In this document: positions 44,277-51,943 of the stretch, in pieces
Position numbering within the stretch: position 1 is the first letter of the stretch
How the letters are laid out: each line of letters opens with the position of its first letter
Origin: Saprospiraceae bacterium
GTDB lineage: Bacteria; Bacteroidota; Bacteroidia; Chitinophagales; Saprospiraceae
Assembly (NCBI GenBank): GCA_041392805.1
Contig: JAWKLJ010000001.1
Location: forward strand, 1,984,001-2,048,000
DNA: 64,000 nt
Direction: 5' to 3'
Program-made: the position numbers and the translations under genes
The notes under the pieces: model-generated
The model's database searches: none
Told to the model about the DNA's origin: nothing
The model's input: the letters and a program-made list of their open reading frames with translations, nothing else

Positions 44277-44347
44277 AATCAATTTGCGACCTTATTTGGG
44301 ACTATGCCACAAAGATCGTAATTTTCAAGCAGATTAGCTGAATACTT

Positions 44348-45109
44348 ATGGAATGTAAAAATTGCCAAACGCCTTTAGAGGGTCAATATTGTTATAACTG
44401 TGGGCAAAAAAAGATCTCAGAGCGATTTTCTTTAAAAAAGATTCTACGAGATTTATTCCAGACCATTGTCAATCTCGAAAAAGGGTTTTGGTATACCATG
44501 AAGGAGCTTTTTTTACGTCCCGATCAAGTGATAAAGGCGTACTTAGGTGGGGCAACCATCAAATATTACAACCCTTTTCGATATTATTTGATCATCATCG
44601 CTGTGGTGGCCTTGCTAAACGTAAGTTTGGGCATTTATGATCTGCAACAATCAGACTTGAGAGAGACTTTAAGTCCAGACGTCCCAGAACATATACGCCA
44701 AACGCAAATCGCCATATCGGAATATGCCAAGAAATTCCTTAATTTTATTCCGCTGATCATACTCCCTTTTATCGCCAAGATGTTTCATTGGATTTTTAAA
44801 AAAAGGTCATGGAATTATGCGGAGCATTTGATTAGCACGACCTATCTATATGGGCAGGTTTCCATTATTTCCATCTTGGTTTTACCTTGCCTTTACTTTG
44901 CCCCTCAATATATTGGTTGGGCATTTCCCATCAGTATCTTAATCCCTGCATTATTTTTCAGCTACGCTTATCGTCGCATCTTTGAAATAAGCACTATTAA
45001 AGCATTTTTCCTTGGCTTTCTGGCGATTCTAGGTGGTATTTTAATGATGACTTTGACTATAATGATCCTTACCTTTGTTGTCATCATCACCATCAAAATA
45101 GTTGGTTAA
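44348..45109 (+). CDS. DUF3667 membrane protein
   Basis: A 253-residue protein with an N-terminal zinc-ribbon-like pair of CxxC motifs (MECKNCQTPLEGQYCYNCGQ), a conserved ERFSLKKILRDLFQTIVNLE and LFLRPDQVIKAYLGGATIKYYNPFRYY stretch, and five to six transmembrane helices. This is the DUF3667 plan common in Bacteroidota. It is probably an inner-membrane protein with the zinc ribbon in the cytoplasm. The function is unknown. It is divergent from the NadR-like kinase gene (71 bp between starts). A palindromic family A element lies shortly downstream. Confidence 0.88.
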   Translation: MECKNCQTPLEGQYCYNCGQKKISERFSLKKILRDLFQTIVNLEKGFWYTMKELFLRPDQVIKAYLGGATIKYYNPFRYYLIIIAVVALLNVSLGIYDLQQSDLRETLSPDVPEHIRQTQIAISEYAKKFLNFIPLIILPFIAKMFHWIFKKRSWNYAEHLISTTYLYGQVSIISILVLPCLYFAPQYIGWAFPISILIPALFFSYAYRRIFEISTIKAFFLGFLAILGGILMMTLTIMILTFVVIITIKIVG

Positions 45110-45165
45110 AACAATTCAAATCACTAAATCGTTTGGTTCTTTGATAAAAATGTGTTACTTAAAAT

Positions 45166-45301
45166 ATTGGACTTTTGACGCTTTTAGTAATACTTCGTTT
45201 TCCGGGCTAGAAGTGAGAAGTCGGAAGTGGGAAAATTGCGCTCCTTGCCTTTCCGCCTTCCGATTTCCGCCTTCAAAACAGCGAAAGTCAAAAGTCCAGT
45301 T
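45166..45301. repeat. MITE-like palindromic element, family A copy 2
   Basis: The ends are attggacttttgac (45166-45179) and gtcaaaagtccagtt (45287-45301). The interior is a gaagtcggaagtggg arm and a complementary cctttccgccttccgatttcc arm. The 7-bp word ttaaaat directly precedes the element (45159-45165) and recurs at its right edge (45300-45306), as a possible target-site duplication. About 80% similar to the ends of copy 1. Confidence 0.75.
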
Positions 45302-45335
45302 AAAATAGTCGTTCACTTATAAAGGGATAATACCT

Positions 45336-45917
45336 ATGCACGATATTGAGCCTCATTTCCAATGGCGTGACTTCTATGTTGCCGAAGAAGATCCTGATTC
45401 GCCATTTTACGGGCGGGTGTATGATGAATTTCGGTATACCCAGCAGATTTACAATTATTATATCCATCCACAATGGGATAATTTTGGCTCATCCACCCTT
45501 TACTTAAAGGTCCTTTATGTAGATTATACGGAGGAGTATGCCATCATAGAATTAATAGGTGAATGGAATGATTGTCTTCACAATGATGTTATGCATCTCA
45601 AGCGGGAAGTTATCGATGCCTTGATCGAACTTGAGATTTATAAGTACATTCTGATCTGTGACAATGTGTTGAATTTTCATGGGTCTGATGATAGTTACTA
45701 CGAGGAATGGTATGAGGATATTTCAGATGAGAATGGCTGGATATGTTTTTTGAATACCTTTGCGCATGTGGAAGAAGAAATGTTGGCCACGCGCTTGCAA
45801 TCCTTTGTCAATTTTGGTGGTATTTATAACAATATCTATTGGCGACCGCAGAAGCCCATGGTAGTCTACAAGGCCATTGAGGGTTTGTTGCAGGGAAAAA
45901 TAAAGCGATTGTATTAG
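45336..45917 (+). CDS. Acidic hypothetical protein between two repeat copies
   Basis: A 193-residue, strongly acidic, aromatic-rich cytoplasmic protein without a signal peptide. Recognisable stretches are DFYVAEEDPDSPFYGRVYDE, QIYNYYIHPQWDNFGSSTLY, YAIIELIGEWNDCLHNDVMH and GGIYNNIYWRPQKPMVVYKA. I do not assign a family; similar proteins of unknown function occur in Bacteroidota. It is framed by two family A elements: one ends 34 bp before the ATG, and the other begins at the stop codon itself. This arrangement suggests a mobile or rearranged cassette. The C-terminus (GKIKRLY) could have been reshaped by the insertion. Confidence 0.75.
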   Translation: MHDIEPHFQWRDFYVAEEDPDSPFYGRVYDEFRYTQQIYNYYIHPQWDNFGSSTLYLKVLYVDYTEEYAIIELIGEWNDCLHNDVMHLKREVIDALIELEIYKYILICDNVLNFHGSDDSYYEEWYEDISDENGWICFLNTFAHVEEEMLATRLQSFVNFGGIYNNIYWRPQKPMVVYKAIEGLLQGKIKRLY

Positions 45918-46020
45918 GAGGGGGGGGAAGGGGGGAAGGTGGAAGTGGGAAAATTGCGCCCCTGAGCCTTTCCGACTTCCGACTTCCCACTTCAAAACAG
46001 CGAATGTCAAAAGTCCAGTT
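45917..46020. repeat. MITE-like palindromic element, family A copy 3 (left end missing)
   Basis: It starts with a G-run and ggaaggtggaagtgggaaaattgcgc, then the complementary ttccgacttccgacttcccacttc arm, and ends in gtcaaaagtccagtt (46006-46020). The left terminal repeat found in the other copies is absent. It has the same orientation as copy 2 and abuts the stop codon of the preceding gene. Confidence 0.7.
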
Positions 46021-46095
46021 AGTAGTTTGACGGAAATAAATGATCCCATCTTTCGACTTTTTAACCTCCCTAGGTCTCCCCCGCCGGACATTCAA
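46019..46095 (-). pseudogene. Possible remnant of a serine-hydrolase 5' end
   Basis: 26 bp (46019-46044) are identical to 6030-6055, inside the membrane-anchor code of the LACTB-like gene. On the minus strand the frame reads LKSRKMGSFISVKLL, close to LRDGKKVVSFISVKLL of the intact protein, and it is cut at the family A element. It could be the start of a lost paralogue, or a shared short repeat. Confidence 0.3.
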
Positions 46096-46578
46096 CTACT
46101 GTTTCACAGACTCGTACATTCGGTTTACTTGAGCTTCTGTAAAGGTGCCTACCAGGCCTGTTTGGAAAATAAATTCTTTATCGCCTTGCACCCTTACATA
46201 GCGAAAGCCATAATTGATGTTGCTGGTATCAATAGCGGTTTCATAGATAAATCCATCCAATTCCTCTTTGACAATTTTAGAGAAATAGCGGTTGGATTTC
46301 ACCTCTGCCAATTGGTTGGCTTTTACTTTAGCGATATCCGTCGTTTCTGCATCTGAGGCATAAATCTGGATATAATAATCGTCACCCTTTTTTATGGTGA
46401 CATCTTGGATAAGCCCACCAAGGTCTGAACTATTGACTTCTGCGCTGTCAGGTGCCAGGATGGACATGGGGATACCATATTCCAATAAATCTTTCTTCAC
46501 CCACTCATTTGGTTTGTCATTTTTTTGGCAAGCCCAAATCAAAATTACTGCTGCAACAAAAAGCAAGGATTTTTTCAT
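46096..46578 (-). CDS. Lipoprotein of unknown function
   Basis: A 160-residue protein with a lipoprotein signal (SLLFVAAVILIWAC, Cys17). The mature part has alternating beta strands (IQDVTIKKGDDYYIQIYASD, GFRYVRVQGDKEFIFQTGLV) and ends in FTEAQVNRMYESVKQ. The wording resembles small bacteroidotal lipoproteins that start from a KKDLLEYGIPMSILAPDSA segment, but I cannot give a function. It is probably outer-membrane or periplasm-facing. It is divergent from recN, with separate -7 elements between them. Confidence 0.75.
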   Translation of the reverse strand: MKKSLLFVAAVILIWACQKNDKPNEWVKKDLLEYGIPMSILAPDSAEVNSSDLGGLIQDVTIKKGDDYYIQIYASDAETTDIAKVKANQLAEVKSNRYFSKIVKEELDGFIYETAIDTSNINYGFRYVRVQGDKEFIFQTGLVGTFTEAQVNRMYESVKQ

Positions 46579-46604
46579 TAATGATATCTTTTAGTTATGA
46601 TAGG

Positions 46605-46612
46605 CAAAAATA
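46605..46612 (-). promoter_or_regulatory. Candidate -7 element of the lipoprotein gene
   Basis: On the minus strand this reads TATTTTTG, an exact TAnnTTTG match 27 bp before the ATG at 46578. Confidence 0.4.
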
Positions 46613-46634
46613 AAGGTTTTATCACCAAAACGTT

Positions 46635-46642
46635 TAAATTTG
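46635..46642 (+). promoter_or_regulatory. Candidate -7 element of recN
   Basis: TAAATTTG, an exact TAnnTTTG match 72 bp before the recN ATG. It is divergent from the element at 46605. No LexA-type operator is recognisable. Confidence 0.45.
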
Positions 46643-46713
46643 TGCGCTAATTGAGAGAAGTATAAACTAATTTTGTTCATCATTTTACCGCACATTGAAG
46701 GGCCCAATATACG

Positions 46714-48369
46714 ATGATTCAACGCCTTCATATCCGAAACTACGCTATTATTGAGTCGCTGGAGATCAATTTCTCCAAAGGGCTCACCATTATCACCGGC
46801 GAAACTGGCGCTGGTAAGTCTATTTTGCTAGGTGCCTTGGGCCTAATCATGGGGGATCGGGCAGATACCAAGTCTTTGTACAATGAAGACCAGAAATGTG
46901 TTATTGAAGGGTATTTTAATATTCGCCCTTATGAACTTTCTGCTTTTTTTACAGAGAATGAGCTCGATTATGAGGATGACCTTATTGTCAGACGGGAAAT
47001 AGCTCCTTCAGGAAAGTCGAGGGCCTTTATTAACGACACACCTGTCAACCTCAAAGTATTGCAAGAGCTAAGCTCTTCCCTAATTGACCTGCACCTCCAA
47101 TTCGACACCTTGGATATTCACAAGGTCTCCTTCCAACTGCGCATGCTCGATGCTTTGGCAGGCAATAAAAAAGAGCTAGCAGAATACCAAACCCTTTTCA
47201 GGGAATACCAGCAAAAAGGGAAACACCTGGAAGACCTGATCGCGAGCAACCAACGTGCTGCTAAAGAAATGGATTTCAATCAGTTTTTATTTGATGAACT
47301 TCAGCAGGCTCAATTGGTAAGTGGAGAGCACCAGGCGCTTGATGAAGAACATACTCGGCTTTCGAATGCAGAAGAAATCAAACAGACCTTGGGCAGTGTC
47401 TACCAGCAATTGATAGAAAGTGAACATGCCATAATGGGGCAATTGCAGGCGATCCACCACAACTTGCTCAAAATGGGAAAGGTGGACCGGCAAATAGGCG
47501 AGATACAGGAGCAGTTTTCGAATTTGATGGGTGGTTTGGAGGATTTGGCCAATGACTGTGAGAAAATAGCTGATAAAACAGAGTATGATGAGGAGCGGAT
47601 TATTACCTTGAATGACCGCCTTACCCTCATCGACCATTTGCTCAAAAAGCATCAAGTGAATGAAGTAGAAGAATTATTAGCTATCCAGGAAACACTTGAA
47701 CAGAAACTTAGTGCTTTTTCTGACTCCGATTCCGCTATCGCAGCCATGCAGGCCTGGATGAAAAAACAAGCGGTCATTCTAAAAGAAAAAGCCCTGGGTC
47801 TGCGTAAAAAAAGACAAGAAATCGTCAGCAGTTTTGAAAATAAGGTGCAGGAGATGCTGGGGCAATTAGCCATGCCAGCTGCCCGCATTCAGGTTGTAAT
47901 GGACCCGTTAGAGACCTTCTCCAGCACGGGTTTGGATGAAGTTTACTTTTTATTTGCGGCCAATAAAGGCAGCCGGTTGCAACAGATAAAGGATGTAGCG
48001 TCAGGGGGCGAGCTTTCGCGGCTGACCTTGGTCACCAAGTCCTTGGTAGCTAGCGCCATCCCCTTACCGACGCTTATTTTTGATGAAATTGATACGGGTA
48101 TTTCTGGTGATGTCGCCTTGCGAATGGGTAACATTTTACGCAGTTTATCCAATCATCACCAGGTTGTTTCCATTACCCATTCTCCTCAAATTGCGGCCAA
48201 AGCCGATGCCCATTATTTTGTTTATAAAGCCGAAAAACCAGACCGGACTATTACTAAAGTACGCGCACTAGAAAAGGAAGAAAGAATCAGAGCCATTGCA
48301 ACCATGCTTAGCCAAAATCCGCCCAGTGAGTCGGCCCTGGAGAATGCAAGAGAGTTGATTGGGGAATGA
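46714..48369 (+). CDS. recN: DNA repair protein RecN
   Basis: A 551-residue SMC-like ATPase that acts early in double-strand-break repair. The Walker A site GETGAGKS is at residues 29-36 after the typical opening MIQRLHIRNYAIIESLEINF. The head continues with LGLIMGDRADT and REIAPSGKSRAFINDTPVNL. Central coiled coils span ~150-390 with a shorter stem than SMC proteins. The C-terminal head has the ABC signature in VASGGELSRLTLVTKSL, Walker B in LIFDEIDTGISGDVALRMG, and the switch His in VVSITHSPQIAAKADAHY. Length and order are standard. It is followed at 120 bp by fabI, probably in a separate unit. Confidence 0.97.
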   Translation: MIQRLHIRNYAIIESLEINFSKGLTIITGETGAGKSILLGALGLIMGDRADTKSLYNEDQKCVIEGYFNIRPYELSAFFTENELDYEDDLIVRREIAPSGKSRAFINDTPVNLKVLQELSSSLIDLHLQFDTLDIHKVSFQLRMLDALAGNKKELAEYQTLFREYQQKGKHLEDLIASNQRAAKEMDFNQFLFDELQQAQLVSGEHQALDEEHTRLSNAEEIKQTLGSVYQQLIESEHAIMGQLQAIHHNLLKMGKVDRQIGEIQEQFSNLMGGLEDLANDCEKIADKTEYDEERIITLNDRLTLIDHLLKKHQVNEVEELLAIQETLEQKLSAFSDSDSAIAAMQAWMKKQAVILKEKALGLRKKRQEIVSSFENKVQEMLGQLAMPAARIQVVMDPLETFSSTGLDEVYFLFAANKGSRLQQIKDVASGGELSRLTLVTKSLVASAIPLPTLIFDEIDTGISGDVALRMGNILRSLSNHHQVVSITHSPQIAAKADAHYFVYKAEKPDRTITKVRALEKEERIRAIATMLSQNPPSESALENARELIGE

Positions 48370-48488
48370 GCTTAAAAGGCTGCTAAAGGCCTGAGAGTGA
48401 TGTCGGTGAGAAACCTATCTGTCGGTAGGCAGGCACCAGCATCCGCCTAGCGAGAGGCTTAGTTATTCATTTTTAATTTATTTTACAT

Positions 48489-49292
48489 ATGGCAAATAAT
48501 CTTTTAGCAGGAAAACGAGGTATCATTTTTGGCGCACTTGATGATAAATCAATTGCCTGGAAAATTGCAGAACGCTGCGTGGAAGAAGGCGCACAAATTA
48601 CCTTGACCAATGCACCTGTCGCTTTGCGATTTGGACAAATCAATGAACTCGGAGAAAAGCTGAACGCCAAAATTATTCCAGCGGATGCCACCAGTATGGA
48701 GGATTTGGAAAACCTTTTCACCCAATCTATGGAATTTTTAGGGGGTAAAGTTGACTTTGTGCTGCATTCTATTGGTATGTCACTGAATGTCCGAAAGGGT
48801 CGGGCTTATACGGACCTCAATTACGATTTTATGCACAAAACCTTTGATATCTCTGCCATGTCTTTCCACCGGATGATGCAAACCATCTGGAAATTGGATG
48901 CCATCAATGAGTGGGGCTCTATCCTGGGTTTGACTTATATCGCTGCTCAACGGGTATTTCCTGATTATAACGAAATGGCGGAATCTAAAGCACTTTTAGA
49001 GTCATTTGCACGTAGCTTTGGCTATCATTTTGGGGTAGAGAAAAAGGTGCGAGTAAATACTGTTTCGCAATCGCCAACGATGACTACTGCCGGTAGCGGG
49101 GTAAAAGGTTTTACGGAGTTTTTCGGTTATGCTGATAAGATGTCGCCATTGGGCAATGCGTCTTCTGAGGCTTGTGCAGACTATTGTGTGACCTTGTTTT
49201 CTGACCTGACGCGCATGGTAACGATGCAGAATTTGTACCACGATGGTGGGTTTTCTAATATGGGAATGAGCCCTAGGGTCTTGGAGGGGTAG
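48489..49292 (+). CDS. fabI: Enoyl-[acyl-carrier-protein] reductase (NADH), FabI type
   Basis: A 267-residue SDR-fold enoyl-ACP reductase that completes each fatty-acid elongation cycle. The nucleotide-binding opening GKRGIIFGALDDKSIAWKIA, the VDFVLHSIGM segment, and the YX6K pair (Tyr160 and Lys167 in DYNEMAESKALLESFARSFG) identify the FabI subgroup. VNTVSQSPTMTTAGSGVKGF covers the substrate-binding loop. Many FabI proteins have a second Tyr about ten residues before the catalytic one; here the region reads GLTYIAAQRVFPDYN, with Tyr in place. The C-terminal tail follows the bacteroidotal form (YHDGGFSNMGMSP). A repeat field follows the gene. Confidence 0.95.
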   Translation: MANNLLAGKRGIIFGALDDKSIAWKIAERCVEEGAQITLTNAPVALRFGQINELGEKLNAKIIPADATSMEDLENLFTQSMEFLGGKVDFVLHSIGMSLNVRKGRAYTDLNYDFMHKTFDISAMSFHRMMQTIWKLDAINEWGSILGLTYIAAQRVFPDYNEMAESKALLESFARSFGYHFGVEKKVRVNTVSQSPTMTTAGSGVKGFTEFFGYADKMSPLGNASSEACADYCVTLFSDLTRMVTMQNLYHDGGFSNMGMSPRVLEG

Positions 49293-49299
49293 AAAGTGG

Positions 49300-49780
49300 T
49301 TGGCTCATTGGAAATGGAAATCAAAATGGAAATTAAAATCAAAATGGAAATGGGGGAACTAAAGAAGTACTACCCAGGATATTTTCCTGCCTTCGGCAGG
49401 CAGGGATTTTGATTGAAATTGTCATTGAAAGGTAGTATAGGCAGGTCCATAGCGGTTTTTACCCATGATCGTAACGAGCGGAGGAGTGGCGACACAGAAG
49501 GCATTGAAATTGCCATTGACATTGTTATTGCCATTGAAAACAACTGGGTCGCCAGGCGGGAGGTACGACCTAGGATATCTTGCCTTCGGCAGGCAGGGAT
49601 TTGCATTTTGATTGCCATTGAATTCATATCGCTTTTTACGGCGAGCTGGAGCTCGTAATGAGCGGGGCTAGGAAGTGGCAGGTTCATAGCTGGAGCTCGT
49701 GAACCGACGGCGTGGCGATACAGAATGCATTGAAATTGTCATTGACATTTTGATTGTCATTGCCATTGCCAATGTTTAAC
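49300..49780. repeat. Degenerate repeat field with TTCG hairpins
   Basis: It contains runs of gaaatcaaaatgg, and two copies (about 49386 and 49580, ~190 bp apart) of gccttcggcaggcagggatt, which folds as a short stem with a ttcg-type loop. It also has segments gcattgaaattgccattga, agctggagctcgtgaacc and gtggcgatacagaatgcattg, related to the tandem repeat at 43342-43722 and to 1-260. No gene. The rest of the gap to 49867 is A/T rich and must hold the porin promoter. Confidence 0.7.
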
Positions 49781-49867
49781 AAAAGGCCAATAAGGTCATT
49801 TTAAGGTTAATAAAGAAAATGGGCGCATCAATTCCTGTCTAAAGAACGTTTTAACAAAAAAAGATAA

Positions 49868-51856
49868 ATGGGTAGACTGGTTCGCATATCAATACTGTTA
49901 GGGCTTTGCATCCTGTTGGGGCCATGGGGGTGGAGTCAGCGACCAGAACGCGTTCTTCAGGATCCGACCAGATCAGACAGGCCGTCGAATACGGGGCCGG
50001 ATGATGTGTCTCAAATGGGATTTGATGAACAGTTGGCCGATGAGGTGGATACCTTTGGCGTGTTTATTTATTTTGCTGAAAATCCTAATCGGGAAACACC
50101 TTTTGCCGATAGTTTACTGTTTGGCTATTTCCACCAATATGATCCCATTCGGCAACGCGATTTTGACTATATGCACCTGGGCAATACGGGCTCAGCGCAT
50201 CGACCTATTTTGTATGAGACTACGCGCAGAAGGGGCTTCGATGTTGGACTTCATCAGTACGATCTATACCAGACCAAGGCTAACCAAACAGCTTTTTATC
50301 GTTTAGAAAAACCCTACACGAATGTCTCCTATACCCAAGGCGGGGAGCAGGCAGATGGGCTTTTTAAGGCGCAGTTTAGCCGCAATTTTGCCAATGGTAT
50401 CAACTATGGGCTGGATTACAGGAAGATCAGCTACCTTAGTTCTTCTAATCAATATCCCAACCAAAATACGCGGACGACTACCTTTGTTAATAACATGTCA
50501 TATGAAAACGAGAAGGGCAAATACCAGGCTTACTTTAGTATGGCATCCAATACCATTGAGGCAGAAGACAATGGGGGCATTCGGATAGAGCCCGAAAAAT
50601 CTGGGCAATTTCGTGTTCAATCCTCTGCCCGTACCTTTCTCACAACGGGACAAAGCAGGCATACGCACCGAGAGTGGAGCTACACCCATTACCTTAAATT
50701 TGGGGGAGGCGTAGATTCTATCAGAGGTGAAAAGAGGGCTTATACGCTCTCTCATCAATTGCTTTACAATACGAGTAAGTACAAGTTTTTTACAGAGGGG
50801 GCGATCGCCGATTCTTCTTTTTTTAATGCTTTTCCAGATTTCCATGTAGATGATCGCGGTAGCCGCTTTTTTCTACAGCATCAAAAGCTGGAGAACGTCT
50901 TTAACCTCAGCACCTTCAAGCTAGGACAAAACAAGCAAGCTAATGAGGCGAAACGGGAAAAGGATTTGTTGCAATTTGGCCTTGTTCATACCCTCAATTG
51001 GTTGCAATTTGAACCCGACAAATTTACGGTTAACAACCTCTTTTTAACGGGCAAAATCACCTTCAATCCCAGCGAAAGGCTTTTTATATCAACCGACGCC
51101 CATTTTGGCTTGCTGGATAATCGAGGGGACTATAAGCTCAATGGGGAGCTATTTTTCGACTTAAAAAAAGCAGGCAACCTTACTGCCAAAGCAACCAATC
51201 AGCTGTATAGCCCTACCCTCTTGCAAGAACAATTGTTGATCTCTCAGCAATATATCTGGAAAAAGGCCTTTAAGGCAACTTTTGAAACCAACCTAACGGC
51301 CGCCTATTATTTGCCGCTGCTGGATATTACCCTTTCCGGTGGCTATCACCTCATCAATAACTTCATTTATTTTGACGAGACGGGCCAACCGGAGCAGACC
51401 GGTGTCCCCATTAGTATTACCCAACTGATGGTTCAAAAAAACTTCTCTGTGGGGCATTTTTACCTCGATAATACCCTTGCCTTCCAGCAGTCTAGTGAAA
51501 CCTATATCCGCGTGCCCACGATCTACTCCAAGCATAGTTTGTATTACGCAGGAAAATGGTTTGGCGTGCTCAATGTCCGTTGGGGGCTCGATATGCGCTT
51601 CAATACTGCCTGGGATTCGTACTATTACAACCCTTTTTCTGGCCAATTCCAATTGGCCGGAGCGGATCTAAAAGTCGATGCCTATCCTAATGTGGATGCT
51701 TTTCTGAGCATGCGCGTCGGTAATTTTCGTGCTTTTTTCAAATTTGAAAACCTTTCCCTCCTTGCCCTCGATCGCAAATTATATTACCAAACTGCTTATT
51801 ATCCTTATCCCTTTAATGGTTTCCGCTTTGGCATCAACTGGCGGTTTATTAATTAA
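49868..51856 (+). CDS. Putative porin (Porin_10 family)
   Basis: A 662-residue outer-membrane protein. After a signal peptide (ISILLGLCILLGPWGWSQ) there is a ~50-residue disordered polar stretch. The conserved start of the bacteroidotal putative porin family follows (DTFGVFIYFAENPNRETPFA, then DSLLFGYFHQYDPIRQRDFDYMHLGNTGSA). The remaining ~550 residues are long beta-hairpins typical of a large barrel (QAYFSMASNTIEAEDNGGI, WLQFEPDKFTVNNLFLTG, AWDSYYYNPFSGQFQLAGAD) and end in WRFIN. The family is predicted to form an outer-membrane channel; the solute is not known. It is convergent with the tamL gene (87 bp between stops). Confidence 0.88.
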   Translation: MGRLVRISILLGLCILLGPWGWSQRPERVLQDPTRSDRPSNTGPDDVSQMGFDEQLADEVDTFGVFIYFAENPNRETPFADSLLFGYFHQYDPIRQRDFDYMHLGNTGSAHRPILYETTRRRGFDVGLHQYDLYQTKANQTAFYRLEKPYTNVSYTQGGEQADGLFKAQFSRNFANGINYGLDYRKISYLSSSNQYPNQNTRTTTFVNNMSYENEKGKYQAYFSMASNTIEAEDNGGIRIEPEKSGQFRVQSSARTFLTTGQSRHTHREWSYTHYLKFGGGVDSIRGEKRAYTLSHQLLYNTSKYKFFTEGAIADSSFFNAFPDFHVDDRGSRFFLQHQKLENVFNLSTFKLGQNKQANEAKREKDLLQFGLVHTLNWLQFEPDKFTVNNLFLTGKITFNPSERLFISTDAHFGLLDNRGDYKLNGELFFDLKKAGNLTAKATNQLYSPTLLQEQLLISQQYIWKKAFKATFETNLTAAYYLPLLDITLSGGYHLINNFIYFDETGQPEQTGVPISITQLMVQKNFSVGHFYLDNTLAFQQSSETYIRVPTIYSKHSLYYAGKWFGVLNVRWGLDMRFNTAWDSYYYNPFSGQFQLAGADLKVDAYPNVDAFLSMRVGNFRAFFKFENLSLLALDRKLYYQTAYYPYPFNGFRFGINWRFIN

Positions 51857-51943
51857 ATTGCTGCCTAATGTACTCGTCAAGGCTTTCGAGCGCCATGGTC
51901 ATCCCTTCTTTGAAGCCCATTTTAGGGTGGTTTCTAGAGCCCC

